Source: an uncultured Sphingobacteriales bacterium
GTDB taxonomy: Bacteria; Bacteroidota; Bacteroidia; Chitinophagales; Chitinophagaceae
Assembly (NCBI GenBank): GCA_946479435.1
Contig: CAMLFX010000023.1
Span: 1-38,169, forward strand
Reading direction: 5' to 3'
DNA length: 38,169 nucleotides
Positions 1 through 9,616 of this stretch are shown here, piece by piece; position 1 is the first letter of the stretch; every line of letters starts with the position of its first letter. The notes beneath the pieces were generated by a model. It was given only the letters and a program-made list of their open reading frames with translations, did not search any database and was not told the origin of the DNA. Position numbers and translations under genes: made by a program.

Positions 1-2
1 AG

Positions 3-73
3 GGTCGCGTGGCCGAGTGGCTAGGCACAGGTCTGCAAAACCTCCTACAGCGGTTCGAATCCGCTCGCGACCT
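3..73 (+). tRNA. tRNA-Cys (GCA)
   Basis: The 7-bp acceptor stem GGTCGCG (3-9) pairs perfectly with CGCGACC (66-72), with discriminator T at 73. The anticodon stem AGGT/ACCT encloses the loop CTGCAAA, giving anticodon GCA at 35-37. The T-arm contains GGTTCGAATCC. No CCA is encoded. A strong intrinsic terminator follows directly. Confidence 0.96.
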
Positions 74-77
74 CTCT

Positions 78-115
78 AAAAACGGCAACTATCAACAGTT
101 GCCGTTTTTCTTTTT
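78..115 (+). terminator. Intrinsic terminator of tRNA-Cys
   Basis: A perfect 13-bp inverted repeat (78-90 with 97-109, core ACGGCAACT/AGTTGCCGT) encloses a 6-nt loop and is followed by a T-rich tract to 115. It separates the tRNA from the polysaccharide operon. Confidence 0.93.
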
Positions 116-154
116 AGTCAAAATAAGTATCTTAACAACTGCAGATAATATATA

Positions 155-1123
155 ATGAAAATAGAAGACGCAAAAATATTAGTGATAGGTGGTGCGGGCT
201 TTATTGGCAGTTTTGTAGTTGCTGAATTGCTGAAATATCCTGTGAAGGAGGTAGTAGTTTATGACAATTTTACCCGTGGCAAAAAAGAACATCTGGCACG
301 CAGCCTTGCTGATAGCAGATGTTCCGTTTACTCTTATGGTGGTGATATACGCGAAACAGATATATTGGATAAAGCGATGGAAGGGGTAGATTATGTATTT
401 CACCTGGCAGCAATGTGGCTACTGCATTGCAAGGATTTTCCCCGTACAGCTTTCGATGTGAATATTGGAGGAACATTTAATGTTTTAGAAGCTTGCGTAA
501 AACACAATGTAAAGAAATTGATATATTCATCGTCCGCCTCGGTATATGGTGATGCGGTAGAAGTGCCAATGACTGAAGAACACCCGTTTAATAATAAAAA
601 CTTTTATGGCGCTACTAAAATATCGGGAGAGGCTATGTGTACTGCTTTTAACGACCGTTATAGCTTAAAGGTAATTGGCCTTAGGTACATGAATGTATAT
701 GGGCCGGGGCAAGACCAGCATGCAGTGTATAGTGGGGTAGTGCCTATTATGTTAAATAAAATAGATGCTGATGAACAACCCGTAATAAATGGCGATGGTA
801 GCCAGGCATACGATTTTATATATGTAGAAGATGTTGCTAAAGCAAATGTAGCAGCTTTATTGTCTGATGTAGATTTTGGTTATTACAATGTAGGTACTGG
901 AGTACAAACTACCATAAAGGAGTTATGTAACACCATCCTTCAACTTAAAGATTCTAGCCTGAAGGTTTTATATAAGCCTTATAGTGAAGATGATGCACGG
1001 GCTTTAGTGAAAAACAGGATAGGTTCTGCTGAGAAAGCCGCAAATGAAATAGGGTTTACCTATAGTTACACACTTAAGCAGGGTTTGCAAAAACTGATTG
1101 CATGGCGGGAAACTATTAAATAA
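155..1123 (+). CDS. NAD-dependent epimerase/dehydratase (GalE-like extended SDR)
   Basis: This 322-residue protein is an extended short-chain dehydrogenase of the nucleotide-sugar epimerase/dehydratase family. The Rossmann dinucleotide motif GGAGFIG is at residues 12-18. D37 lies at the end of strand 2, as expected for NAD ribose binding. The catalytic set is Ser126/127, Tyr151 and Lys155 (YGATK), and RYMNVYGP follows in the sugar-binding half. The family converts UDP- or dTDP-sugars by C4 epimerisation or dehydration in the cytosol. As first gene of a glycosyltransferase operon it probably supplies an activated sugar. The exact substrate cannot be read from the sequence; UDP-glucose, UDP-GlcNAc and UDP-uronic acid enzymes all look like this. 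Length and motifs are complete. No clear Shine-Dalgarno sequence precedes the ATG. Confidence 0.9.
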   Translation: MKIEDAKILVIGGAGFIGSFVVAELLKYPVKEVVVYDNFTRGKKEHLARSLADSRCSVYSYGGDIRETDILDKAMEGVDYVFHLAAMWLLHCKDFPRTAFDVNIGGTFNVLEACVKHNVKKLIYSSSASVYGDAVEVPMTEEHPFNNKNFYGATKISGEAMCTAFNDRYSLKVIGLRYMNVYGPGQDQHAVYSGVVPIMLNKIDADEQPVINGDGSQAYDFIYVEDVAKANVAALLSDVDFGYYNVGTGVQTTIKELCNTILQLKDSSLKVLYKPYSEDDARALVKNRIGSAEKAANEIGFTYSYTLKQGLQKLIAWRETIK

Positions 1124-1222
1124 TCAATGAGTGGTAGCATGTTAATTATTAGCCTTTTCAAGTTATATTGACATCTGAAATAAATTACTAACAATATTGC
1201 TGCAAGGCAATAAACAGGTATT

Positions 1223-2914
1223 GTGAGGCTATATAAAATATTAAGCGGGCTTATTATTATTTTTTTTACAGGATTGTTTCTGTACCTGCAGGTACTTCAT
1301 TACGATGATTGTATAAAACTGATTAGCGATATAAGTGGCTATTCAAAAAAAGATAAAATATCATCTCTGCTTACTCCGGCAAAGTTCAGTTTGCTCAAAT
1401 TTACACCCCTCGCAGGGGTATTGGCTGGGGTATTAATGTTATTGTTCCGCAAGCCAATATTGAAAGCAGTATTTTTTACCACTGATAATATTGGTATAGC
1501 TTATAAATATCTTGTACTTAGTTTTAAGCGTTTCGCACGCGATGAAAAGCTGGTGTTCTGGCTGATAATATTGGCGAACATGCTTGTAAAGGGGTATTAT
1601 GCATGGCATTTTACAATTACTTACGATGAGGCCTGGACGTACTTAAATTTTACTGATCGTGGCATCATTTCGTCGATGACCTATTATTCAGCGCCTAATA
1701 ACCATATTCTAAATTCCATACTGACTAATATATTCAACCATCTACCTCTACCTGTTACGTTCAGGATAAGGTTGCCATCGTTATTGGCAAGTACATTTTT
1801 CCTCATGGTATTCTATGTATTCTCAAGGCGTTGGCTTAACCATAACGTTGCCATATTGGTATTGTTAGTCTTATCGTTCCTTACGCCCGAACTTTTTTAT
1901 GCCTTTACTGCAAGAGGATATATATGGGTCATATTGTTTTCTGCTATTTGCTATTTTATATCTATTAGGCTTGTAGAAACAAGGGTAGGTGAAATGCGCA
2001 ACCTCTTTTATTTCTCTTTGTGCGCCATATTAGGCTTCTATACAATGCCCTCTTTTTTATATCCCTATGCTACACTGAATATCTATTTGCTGGTGTATGC
2101 AATATTCAATAAAAGGAATAGCCTCGCTAAAAAAATTATTGTGTGGGGTATGATTACGATAATTGGAGTAATACTATTGTATATACCAATTTTTGCTATA
2201 TCGGGTCTGGACTCTGTTATTTCTAATCAATATGTGGTGCCAATATCAAGAGCTGAGGTGATGCATAGATTATGGCCTCATCTCATGGATGTGTTTGAGT
2301 ATCTTTTTATTTACCGGTATGCACTATTTTTTGTTTATGCGCTACTCATATTTGCATGCTTTTACAGTACCAACAAAAAGATAGCGGTATTAAATCTTTG
2401 GATAGTTGTCTTTATGGCGTTTATTCCTATACTCCATTCGGTAGTGCCTTTTACCCGCACATGGGTCTATCTTACAGTTCCGGTGCTCATTTCGTTAGGA
2501 ATGATACTGCAAAAAGCCTTGCGGGCAACATTGAAATCTGTTTTCTATTACGTAGTTGGGGCATGTTTGTCGGTAGTAATACTCATCGCAGCCCTTTCAT
2601 CTATAAAAGGTATCGAGCATTATGCGTTAAGTGCTGAAAAAGCTACTGCTTTTGCACTTAGAGAAAATATTTCATCTGTTTTTATAAAAGAACCATTGAT
2701 GGATACCTACTTGTTATATTCGTATAAAGTAAACCGGCGCACACTAGATTGCGTTATTTTTGAGGAAGACTTTGAACAGAAACAAAACGAGATTAAATAC
2801 CTACTGATTAAAAAAGGACAATCTGTTGTTAATACAGCGGGGCAACCTGTTTTTTCCAATCAATACTTTGATATTTATAGAAATGCATCATACATTAACA
2901 GTATAAAAAATTGA
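1223..2914 (+). CDS. GT-C fold membrane glycosyltransferase (GT39/ArnT-like)
   Basis: This is a 563-residue polytopic protein with about 11-13 hydrophobic segments. The first large loop carries an acidic YDEAWTY motif (D135, E136), and an NNH motif follows at 159-161. This arrangement is typical of GT-C enzymes of the PMT/ArnT type, which use polyprenyl-phosphate-linked sugars at the outer face of the inner membrane. The start is taken as GTG at 1223: an in-frame TAA lies 12 bases upstream, and the first internal ATG would remove 71 residues including a membrane segment. It lies in the polysaccharide operon, 99 bp after the epimerase and 9 bp before the next gene. The sugar donor and acceptor are unknown. 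A plain O-antigen polymerase is a less likely alternative. Confidence 0.78.
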   Translation: MRLYKILSGLIIIFFTGLFLYLQVLHYDDCIKLISDISGYSKKDKISSLLTPAKFSLLKFTPLAGVLAGVLMLLFRKPILKAVFFTTDNIGIAYKYLVLSFKRFARDEKLVFWLIILANMLVKGYYAWHFTITYDEAWTYLNFTDRGIISSMTYYSAPNNHILNSILTNIFNHLPLPVTFRIRLPSLLASTFFLMVFYVFSRRWLNHNVAILVLLVLSFLTPELFYAFTARGYIWVILFSAICYFISIRLVETRVGEMRNLFYFSLCAILGFYTMPSFLYPYATLNIYLLVYAIFNKRNSLAKKIIVWGMITIIGVILLYIPIFAISGLDSVISNQYVVPISRAEVMHRLWPHLMDVFEYLFIYRYALFFVYALLIFACFYSTNKKIAVLNLWIVVFMAFIPILHSVVPFTRTWVYLTVPVLISLGMILQKALRATLKSVFYYVVGACLSVVILIAALSSIKGIEHYALSAEKATAFALRENISSVFIKEPLMDTYLLYSYKVNRRTLDCVIFEEDFEQKQNEIKYLLIKKGQSVVNTAGQPVFSNQYFDIYRNASYINSIKN

Positions 2915-2923
2915 TATCTTTTT

Positions 2924-3691
2924 ATGAATTGGAAGATATACATCATCAATCTCGATACGGCTGTCATAAGAAGAAATTTTATGAAGAGCCAGTTGAAGAA
3001 ACTTAAGATCGATAATTATGAAATTATTGATGCTGTTAGCGCTGTAAAGATGGGTGAAGAATGGTTGCAAACACAGGTGAACAGGGGAGAGCTGGTAAGG
3101 CACATGACGGGTGGGGAAATAGCCTGTACGCTAAGCCATAAAAAGGCACTTGAGAAATTTTTAAGAGATAAGGATGCGGACTATGCAGTTGTGCTGGAAG
3201 ACGATGCTTCATTGCCCAAGGATTTTAAGAAATCGATAGAAGACTCAATAAGCTATATAAAGGAAGACGATGTAATGCTGCTAGCAGGGTCGGTGCAGGA
3301 ACCATTCGAATATAATGCAGTACGCAGTCTTGGTGATAACAGGGTTATACTGAAACCGGTAAAGGCAACTGCACGTGTATTTAGTGCTGCTGCATACATC
3401 ATGTCGAAAAAAGTGGCCGAAAAGCATATAAAAAGCCTGTACCCGATAACTGATGTTACGGATAGCTGGCAGCATTACAGAATGCGTGGATCGATGGATA
3501 ACATTTACCTGGCGCACCCGTTTGTTGTGGACCAGGAGGTGTTTCAATCATCGCGCGATATACGATCATTAAAGAATACCATAATCAACTGGATATTATA
3601 TCATAAAGTGCCGGTTTTGTACAGCTTCTTCAGGAAAAGAAGAAGAAGGGCAGAGGATGAACGTTTGAAAAATATTCACGTAATCGGCTAA
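2924..3691 (+). CDS. Glycosyltransferase family 25 protein
   Basis: The 255-residue product begins with the family-25 signature IYIINLDTAVIRR and contains GGEIACTLSH (63-72) and the metal/nucleotide-sugar motif LEDD (91-94). GT25 enzymes include lipooligosaccharide beta-galactosyltransferases of the LgtB/Lex1 type. The protein has no signal peptide or membrane segment, so it should act on the cytosolic side. The C-terminus is rich in arginine and lysine (FRKRRRRAED), which could help it sit on the membrane. It follows the GT-C gene by 9 bp and precedes a GT4 gene by 5 bp, so co-transcription is very likely. A second GT25 gene lies further down the same operon. Confidence 0.9.
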   Translation: MNWKIYIINLDTAVIRRNFMKSQLKKLKIDNYEIIDAVSAVKMGEEWLQTQVNRGELVRHMTGGEIACTLSHKKALEKFLRDKDADYAVVLEDDASLPKDFKKSIEDSISYIKEDDVMLLAGSVQEPFEYNAVRSLGDNRVILKPVKATARVFSAAAYIMSKKVAEKHIKSLYPITDVTDSWQHYRMRGSMDNIYLAHPFVVDQEVFQSSRDIRSLKNTIINWILYHKVPVLYSFFRKRRRRAEDERLKNIHVIG

Positions 3692-3696
3692 ATAAT

Positions 3697-4824
3697 ATGG
3701 GTAAGATCAGGCTCGTCTATATTCTTTCAGAAGTGGGCAAAGCATTAGCTTTTGAATGGATAGCTGAAGAGCTGGATGCTAAGAAGTTTGATCTTAGTTT
3801 TATTCTCGTCAATCCGGTAAACAGTACACTAGGCGACTTCCTGAAAAGTAAAGGCATACCTGTAACTATAGTGACCGGCGGTGGGAAAAAGGATTGGCCT
3901 GCTATGATCTGGAAGATATATAAGCAGCTTAAAAAGGTAAAAGCCGATGTGGTGCATTGTCACTTAAAGCAGGCAACACTATTTGGATTGCTGGCAGCGA
4001 AAATGGCAGGTGTGAAGAGCAGGATACATACAAGACACCATTCGTCGTTTCATCATATTTATTTCCCAAAAGGTGTATGGTGGGATAAACTGAACAACAA
4101 GCTATCTACAAAGATCGTAGCCATATCAGGCCTTGTAAAAAAGATATTGATAGAGTGGGAAGGTGTGCCGGAAGAAAAAGTGGTGCTGATACCACATGGT
4201 TTCAGGCTGGAACAATTTGAAAGACCTGATGTGACCAAGGTTTCAGCATTGAAACAGAAGTATAACCCAACTAATAAACGACCTGTTATTGGTGTTATAT
4301 CGCGTTTTATAGAGCTGAAAGGTGCACAGTATATTATCCCTGCTTTTAATAAGCTATTGCAGCAATATCCGGATGCATTGATACTTTTCTTTAATGCGCA
4401 TGGCGATTATGAAGCGGAGATAAATAAGTTGCTAAGTGAGTTGCCGGTTAATAGTTACAAAGTAGTAACATTCGAACCCGATATTGCATCGCTGTATGGT
4501 ATATTCGATATGTTTATACACGTACCGATAGGAGACCACTACGAAGCATTCGGGCAGATATATGTAGAGGCTTTATCGGCAGGCATACCTTCGATATTTA
4601 CACTATCCGGTATTGCCCCCGACTTTATAAAGCATAAGAAAAATGCATGGGTAGTGCGCTATAAAGATACTGATGCTATTTATGAGGCAATGACCACTTT
4701 GCTAACTGACCAACAATTGGTAGATTCAATGAAAACTAACGGCAGGTTGAGTGTAAAGGAAACATTCGACTTGAAGGTTATGATAAAAAAACTGGAAGAT
4801 TTATATGAGCACCCCGTTCATTAG
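3697..4824 (+). CDS. Glycosyltransferase family 4 (GT-B fold)
   Basis: This 375-residue GT-B glycosyltransferase has an N-terminal acceptor domain, including VVHCHLKQAT near residue 86. The C-terminal donor domain includes the E-x7-E motif EAFGQIYVE (E283 to E291). RFIELKGAQ near 203-211 is the usual start of the donor domain. GT4 enzymes are retaining transferases that add sugars to lipid-linked intermediates on the cytosolic face of the membrane. The gene overlaps the next one by 20 bp, which suggests translational coupling. Substrate specificity cannot be deduced. Confidence 0.9.
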   Translation: MGKIRLVYILSEVGKALAFEWIAEELDAKKFDLSFILVNPVNSTLGDFLKSKGIPVTIVTGGGKKDWPAMIWKIYKQLKKVKADVVHCHLKQATLFGLLAAKMAGVKSRIHTRHHSSFHHIYFPKGVWWDKLNNKLSTKIVAISGLVKKILIEWEGVPEEKVVLIPHGFRLEQFERPDVTKVSALKQKYNPTNKRPVIGVISRFIELKGAQYIIPAFNKLLQQYPDALILFFNAHGDYEAEINKLLSELPVNSYKVVTFEPDIASLYGIFDMFIHVPIGDHYEAFGQIYVEALSAGIPSIFTLSGIAPDFIKHKKNAWVVRYKDTDAIYEAMTTLLTDQQLVDSMKTNGRLSVKETFDLKVMIKKLEDLYEHPVH

Positions 4825-5701
4825 TGTCATAGTACCTACATACAACCGTGCTACGCTTATTGCGGAGACTATTAAGTCTTTGCAAAGCCAGCAGTACGAC
4901 AACTATGAGATAATTGTAGTGGACGATGGCAGTACCGATAATACAGAAGAGGTAGTAAATGCAATTGCAGACAAGCGTACCCAATATGTAAGAAAACAAA
5001 ATGGCGAACGCGCAGCCGCTCGCAATTATGGTGCTGCAATAGCTAAAGGTGCTTACGTAAATTTCTTCGATAGTGATGATATAGCATTACCTAATCACTT
5101 ATCAAAAGCGGCTGAACTAATTAACCAGCATCATACACCGGAATGGTTTCATTTAGGTTTTGCATGGGCTAACAGTAATAGAGTGATATTTAAACGTGTA
5201 GATAATTACAGCGGTGAAACATTGAACCATATCATACACAAGGGTAACCCCTTTGGCTGTAATGATGTGTTTGTGAGGAAGGATATTTTTCAGTTGCACA
5301 AATTCAATGAAGACCGCAACCTTACTGCTTCGGAAGATTATGAATTATGGTTGCGTTTAGCAGCAAGATATCCGTTGCATTACAGCAATGAAATAACATC
5401 GTTACTTATAGACCATGCGGAAAGAAGTGTGCGCAATGTAAAGCCGGATATTTTGATAAAAAGATTGCGATCGTTAGTTCATTACATACAGAAAGACGAA
5501 ATAGCTAGTAAGTACTATGGTAGCAAACTAAAAAGTATAGAGATGGATTGCGATTCATATATATCACTCCATTTATCGGAAGTGCCGAAGTACAAACTGC
5601 TTAGTGCAAAATATCTGTTCATAGCAATGGGCGATTCGCTAAGCATATTGGGTAACAAGCGTTTTTTTGCCATTGTCAGGAATTTATTATTCAGGTGGTA
5701 G
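4805..5701 (+). CDS. Glycosyltransferase family 2 (GT-A fold)
   Basis: The 298-residue protein starts with the GT2 signature FISVIVPTYNRA. It carries the nucleotide-binding VVDDGS motif (D40, D41), the metal-binding DSDD (89-92) and the probable catalytic-base motif SED (E177, D178). It is an inverting GT-A enzyme expected to add one residue of the polysaccharide repeat in the cytosol. There is no obvious membrane anchor apart from a hydrophobic C-terminal stretch. The start is inside the preceding GT4 gene (20-bp overlap). The following amidotransferase starts 19 bp after its stop. Confidence 0.92.
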   Translation: MSTPFISVIVPTYNRATLIAETIKSLQSQQYDNYEIIVVDDGSTDNTEEVVNAIADKRTQYVRKQNGERAAARNYGAAIAKGAYVNFFDSDDIALPNHLSKAAELINQHHTPEWFHLGFAWANSNRVIFKRVDNYSGETLNHIIHKGNPFGCNDVFVRKDIFQLHKFNEDRNLTASEDYELWLRLAARYPLHYSNEITSLLIDHAERSVRNVKPDILIKRLRSLVHYIQKDEIASKYYGSKLKSIEMDCDSYISLHLSEVPKYKLLSAKYLFIAMGDSLSILGNKRFFAIVRNLLFRW

Positions 5702-5720
5702 TATAGATAAACAATAATTT

Positions 5721-7580
5721 ATGTGCGGCATAGCAGGGGCTTTTTCTAAAGATGGTTTACAATACAATGCATTGGTACATGCTACCGATGTGATGTCGCA
5801 CCGTGGCCCTGATAGCAAAGGCTATTTCTCTGATGAAAGCGAAAGAGTATTTCTTGGGCACAGGCGCTTAAGTATTATCGATCTCTCGAACGCAGCTACT
5901 CAACCGATGTATTCTGCTGATGGCAGGTATGTAATGGTATATAATGGTGAGTTATACAACTTCATACAACTTAAAACCAAGCTACCCAACCACGATTGGA
6001 AAACACATAGTGATACAGAAGTTATTATTGAATTATTCGCAGCTTTTGGTGCAGAATGTTTTTCCTGGTTCAACGGTATGTTTGCTGTTGCTATTTACGA
6101 TAAAAAAGACCAGCGATTAACTATAGCGCGCGACCAGGTGGGAATCAAACCCATATTCTATTATTGGGATGAGCGCACACTTGTGTTTGGATCTGAGCTT
6201 AAAGTGATAAAAGATTATTGCGAAAAGACCAATATAAAACTCACAACAAATAAATATGCGATACCCTATTTTTTGCATCTTGGTTTTATACCTGAACCAT
6301 TAAGTATTTACAATAAGGTTTATAAATTTCCTGCGGCTAGTTATGCAACACTGCAAGTGAATGAAGGCAAGTTATCGTTCAAAGAATTCTGGAAGGCAAA
6401 AGACCATTTTCTTACAGCGCCGGTAAAAGACGAGGCAGTAGCCCTTGAAAAATATAAGCAGATCATTTTCGATGCCGTTCAGGGACAAATGATAAGCGAT
6501 GTGCCTCTTGGTACATTTCTAAGTGGGGGTATCGATTCTAGTCTTGTTACAGCTGTTGCTTCAAAGCTATCAGCACAAAAAGTAAAAACATTCAGCATCG
6601 GTTTTAATGAAGCTGCGTTCGATGAATCGCAATACGCAGCCGATGTAGCCAAACATTTAGATACAGAGCATCATACGTTTAAGGTATCGGTGAATGATAT
6701 ATTAGATCTTGTACCAACTTTATTGGATGCTTATGACGAACCATTTGGCGATTCATCTGCATTTCCTACTATGCTGGTGTCAGAACTTGCAAGAAAGCAT
6801 GTTACAGTAACTTTATCGGGCGATGGTGGTGATGAAATGTTCCAGGGTTATGGTATGTACATCTGGGCCAACCGTTTGAATAAGCCCATGGTAAAAGCAT
6901 TCCATAAACCTTTATATCAGCTTACGCAATTCGGTAACGGTCGTTTAAAGCGTGGTGGGCAGCTGTTCAATTACCCTTCTGCGCATCGTATACATACACA
7001 CATCTTCTCGCAAGAGCAGTATTTCTTCAGCGAGCAGGAATTGAACAAACTATTATCGAATACAAGTTTCGATTTTACAGAGGTTAATAAAACAGTCAAC
7101 CCACCCAATTCAACAGCAGCAGAACGCCAGGCGTTTTGGGATTTTGAACATTACCTGAAAGATGATTTGTTAGTAAAGGTAGATAGAGCAAGTATGCAAT
7201 ATTCATTAGAGACACGTGTGCCTTTACTGGATATTAATTTGATAGAATTTGCCCTGAACCTCGACTATAACTTAAAAGTGAAAGAGGGTTACGGTACAAA
7301 GTACCTGATGAAAAAGGTACTGTATGAATTAGTGCCACGCCAGTTATTTGAGCGTCCTAAACGTGGGTTCTCAATTCCATTGAAAGATTGGCTTTTAGGC
7401 CCGCTAAAATATATGATAGATGACTACCTGGATGAAAAGGTAGTAAATGAGTTTGGCGTAGTAAATACTACCGAAGTGCAGCAGATGGTAAAACGTTTTA
7501 AAGGTGGTGAAGGTTATCTCTATAACCGTATATGGGTACTGGTGATACTGCATTGGTGGTTAAAGAAAAATAAAATATAA
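5721..7580 (+). CDS. asnB: Asparagine synthase-type glutamine amidotransferase (first copy)
   Basis: The 619-residue protein has the class-II glutaminase domain with nucleophile Cys2 (MCGIAG), RGPDS at 28-32 and YNGELYN at 74-80. The C-terminal synthetase domain has the ATP pyrophosphatase loop SGGIDSS (268-274) and a second SGDGGDE motif. All key residues of a glutamine-hydrolysing asparagine synthase are present. Embedded between glycosyltransferase genes, it may amidate a sugar carboxylate (for example a uronic acid) rather than make free asparagine. AsnB homologues in O-antigen clusters are thought to act that way. This is inference: the family fold does not distinguish the two roles. A second, distinct copy lies at 12486-14387. 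Confidence 0.9.
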   Translation: MCGIAGAFSKDGLQYNALVHATDVMSHRGPDSKGYFSDESERVFLGHRRLSIIDLSNAATQPMYSADGRYVMVYNGELYNFIQLKTKLPNHDWKTHSDTEVIIELFAAFGAECFSWFNGMFAVAIYDKKDQRLTIARDQVGIKPIFYYWDERTLVFGSELKVIKDYCEKTNIKLTTNKYAIPYFLHLGFIPEPLSIYNKVYKFPAASYATLQVNEGKLSFKEFWKAKDHFLTAPVKDEAVALEKYKQIIFDAVQGQMISDVPLGTFLSGGIDSSLVTAVASKLSAQKVKTFSIGFNEAAFDESQYAADVAKHLDTEHHTFKVSVNDILDLVPTLLDAYDEPFGDSSAFPTMLVSELARKHVTVTLSGDGGDEMFQGYGMYIWANRLNKPMVKAFHKPLYQLTQFGNGRLKRGGQLFNYPSAHRIHTHIFSQEQYFFSEQELNKLLSNTSFDFTEVNKTVNPPNSTAAERQAFWDFEHYLKDDLLVKVDRASMQYSLETRVPLLDINLIEFALNLDYNLKVKEGYGTKYLMKKVLYELVPRQLFERPKRGFSIPLKDWLLGPLKYMIDDYLDEKVVNEFGVVNTTEVQQMVKRFKGGEGYLYNRIWVLVILHWWLKKNKI

Positions 7581-7589
7581 ATTTGGTAC

Positions 7590-8372
7590 ATGGATAGTAA
7601 GCTTACCGTATTTGTAATTAGCCTCAAGCGGTCGCCGGAGCGTAGGGAGCATGTTAAAAAACACCTGGATAGCATTGGTCTTGAATTTGAGTTTTTTGAT
7701 GCGGTATATGGTAAGGAGCTTTCTGAAGACCAAATAGATGAGTTATGCGATAGGGAAGCAATAAAAAATGCACCTCATTGGCTTACACCAAGTGCAATAG
7801 GTTGTTCTTTATCTCATTACGGTGTTTACCAGGAGATCATAATGCGTAATCTGCCATATGCACTTGTACTGGAAGACGATATTCTTTTCAATAAAGATTT
7901 TGTAGCCTGCCTTGATACTACAGCAAAGCAAATGAAAGAAAATGAGTTGATGCTGTTATATTACCAAAGTTGGGAACCACTAAAACTGGCATCAAATAGC
8001 AAGAAAGAATTGTGTGGTAAATATGTTACCTATGTGCCTAAAGATATGTACCAGCCAATATGTGCTGCAGCATATTTAATAACACAAGCAGCCTGTAAAA
8101 CTTTTTCAAAGGCCATATTACCTGTTCGCCTATGTGCCGATACATGGGGTAAATATGCTGACCTCAATGCGTTTGAAAACTTCTCTTGTGTGTACCCACG
8201 TGCGGTAGATACTACCGATGCCAAATCAACAATAGACTATATTGGTAATTCCCGCATAGCAGGTATCATGCGCTGGATAGACCGTAACAAAATATTTCCT
8301 GCCTACCAGATATTGAAAATGAAGCGCAACCGCAACAGGCAGAATATGATGAAAGTTCAATTCGTTTCTTAA
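7590..8372 (+). CDS. Glycosyltransferase family 25 protein (second copy)
   Basis: This 260-residue GT25 protein has the N-terminal signature VFVISLKRSPERRE (7-20), IGCSLSH (70-76) and VLEDD (93-97). It resembles the GT25 gene at 2924-3691 in motif order. The two differ widely in sequence, so they are not a recent duplication. It has no membrane segments and a basic C-terminal tail. It starts 9 bp after the amidotransferase and overlaps the following GT4 start by one base (TAATG), a sign of coupled translation. Confidence 0.9.
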   Translation: MDSKLTVFVISLKRSPERREHVKKHLDSIGLEFEFFDAVYGKELSEDQIDELCDREAIKNAPHWLTPSAIGCSLSHYGVYQEIIMRNLPYALVLEDDILFNKDFVACLDTTAKQMKENELMLLYYQSWEPLKLASNSKKELCGKYVTYVPKDMYQPICAAAYLITQAACKTFSKAILPVRLCADTWGKYADLNAFENFSCVYPRAVDTTDAKSTIDYIGNSRIAGIMRWIDRNKIFPAYQILKMKRNRNRQNMMKVQFVS

Positions 8373-9616
8373 TGCCGGGTACTGAAAAAGATACTGTCTT
8401 ATTCATCTCTTATGATGGTATGACCGACCAGCTGGGGCAATCGCAGATATTGCCTTATTTGTTTGGTATATCAGCAAGTGGCAGGTATGATATTACTTTA
8501 TTGAGCTTCGAGAAAAAGAATCGTTTAGAACAACACGGTGATCACATCCGTAAAATTTGTACCGATAATAATATAGACTGGCAACCACAGATTTTCCATA
8601 CGCAACCACCTATACTGGCTAAGTATTACGACCTGTACAACATGAAGCGCAAAGCTTTCGACTTGTACAAAAAAAAGAAATTCAAGATCATTCATTGTCG
8701 CAGTTATTTGTCTATTGAGATAGGCCTGGCACTAAAAGAAAAATTTGGCTGCAAAGTGTTGTTTGATATGCGTGGTTTTTGGGTAGACGAACGTGTGGAT
8801 GGTGGGCTTTGGGATCTCAACAAGCCTTTATACCGAACAGCATATAAGTCGTACAAAAAGAAAGAGAATCATTTCATTACCCATTCCGATCATATCATCA
8901 GCCTGACAAAAGCAGGCGAAAATGAAATGAAGAAATGGGATGGATATAATAAGCAGGTGCCGATAACAGTAATACCCTGTGCCGCCGATTTCGATGTGTT
9001 TTCTTTAGTACATGAAGTAGAAAAAATTAAAGCAAGAGAACGTTTAGGTTTTAGTAAAGAGGATCTGGTATTAAGTTACCTGGGTTCTTTGGGAACATGG
9101 TATTTGCTCGATGAAATGCTCGATTTCTTTAAAGTAGTAAAGCAACGATATACAAATGCAAAGTTCCTATTCCTTACAGCTGAACCAGCTGAAATGATCT
9201 ACAACAAAGTAAAAGAGAAGGGTATAGATGCAGCAGATATAAAGGTTATGTTTGCTAAACGCGATGAGGTGGCACGGCTTACTAAATCTTCTGATATGAG
9301 CCTTTGCTTTATCAAGCAGGCATATTCAAAACTGGCAAGTTCACCCACCAAATTGGGCGAACTACTTGCAATGGGTATACCTGTTATATGCAATGGCAAA
9401 ATTGGGGATGTGGAAGAAATAATAAATATGACAGGTGGGGGATTGGTATTGCCCGAATGCAGGGAACCATATTACAGTAAAGCTGTAAAGCAACTACCGG
9501 AAGTATTAACTCATTCACCAGCAGAAATACGTGCTAAAGCTGAAAAATATTACGACCTGAAAGACGCAGTGCATAAGTATATGAATGTGTATGATGAATT
9601 GTTAAACCATGGCTAA
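8372..9616 (+). CDS. Glycosyltransferase family 4-like protein
   Basis: This is a 414-residue GT-B type protein. The N-terminal part contains ISYDGMTDQLGQSQILPYL, typical of GT4 relatives in polysaccharide clusters. IIHCRSYLS follows near residue 104, and the donor half has SPTKLGELLAMGIPVI. The usual first Glu of the E-x7-E motif is not obvious, so it is a divergent GT4 member. Its start shares one base with the previous stop, and its end overlaps the HAD gene by 8 bp. It probably acts in the cytosol on lipid-linked glycan; the sugar is unknown. Confidence 0.85.
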   Translation: MPGTEKDTVLFISYDGMTDQLGQSQILPYLFGISASGRYDITLLSFEKKNRLEQHGDHIRKICTDNNIDWQPQIFHTQPPILAKYYDLYNMKRKAFDLYKKKKFKIIHCRSYLSIEIGLALKEKFGCKVLFDMRGFWVDERVDGGLWDLNKPLYRTAYKSYKKKENHFITHSDHIISLTKAGENEMKKWDGYNKQVPITVIPCAADFDVFSLVHEVEKIKARERLGFSKEDLVLSYLGSLGTWYLLDEMLDFFKVVKQRYTNAKFLFLTAEPAEMIYNKVKEKGIDAADIKVMFAKRDEVARLTKSSDMSLCFIKQAYSKLASSPTKLGELLAMGIPVICNGKIGDVEEIINMTGGGLVLPECREPYYSKAVKQLPEVLTHSPAEIRAKAEKYYDLKDAVHKYMNVYDELLNHG

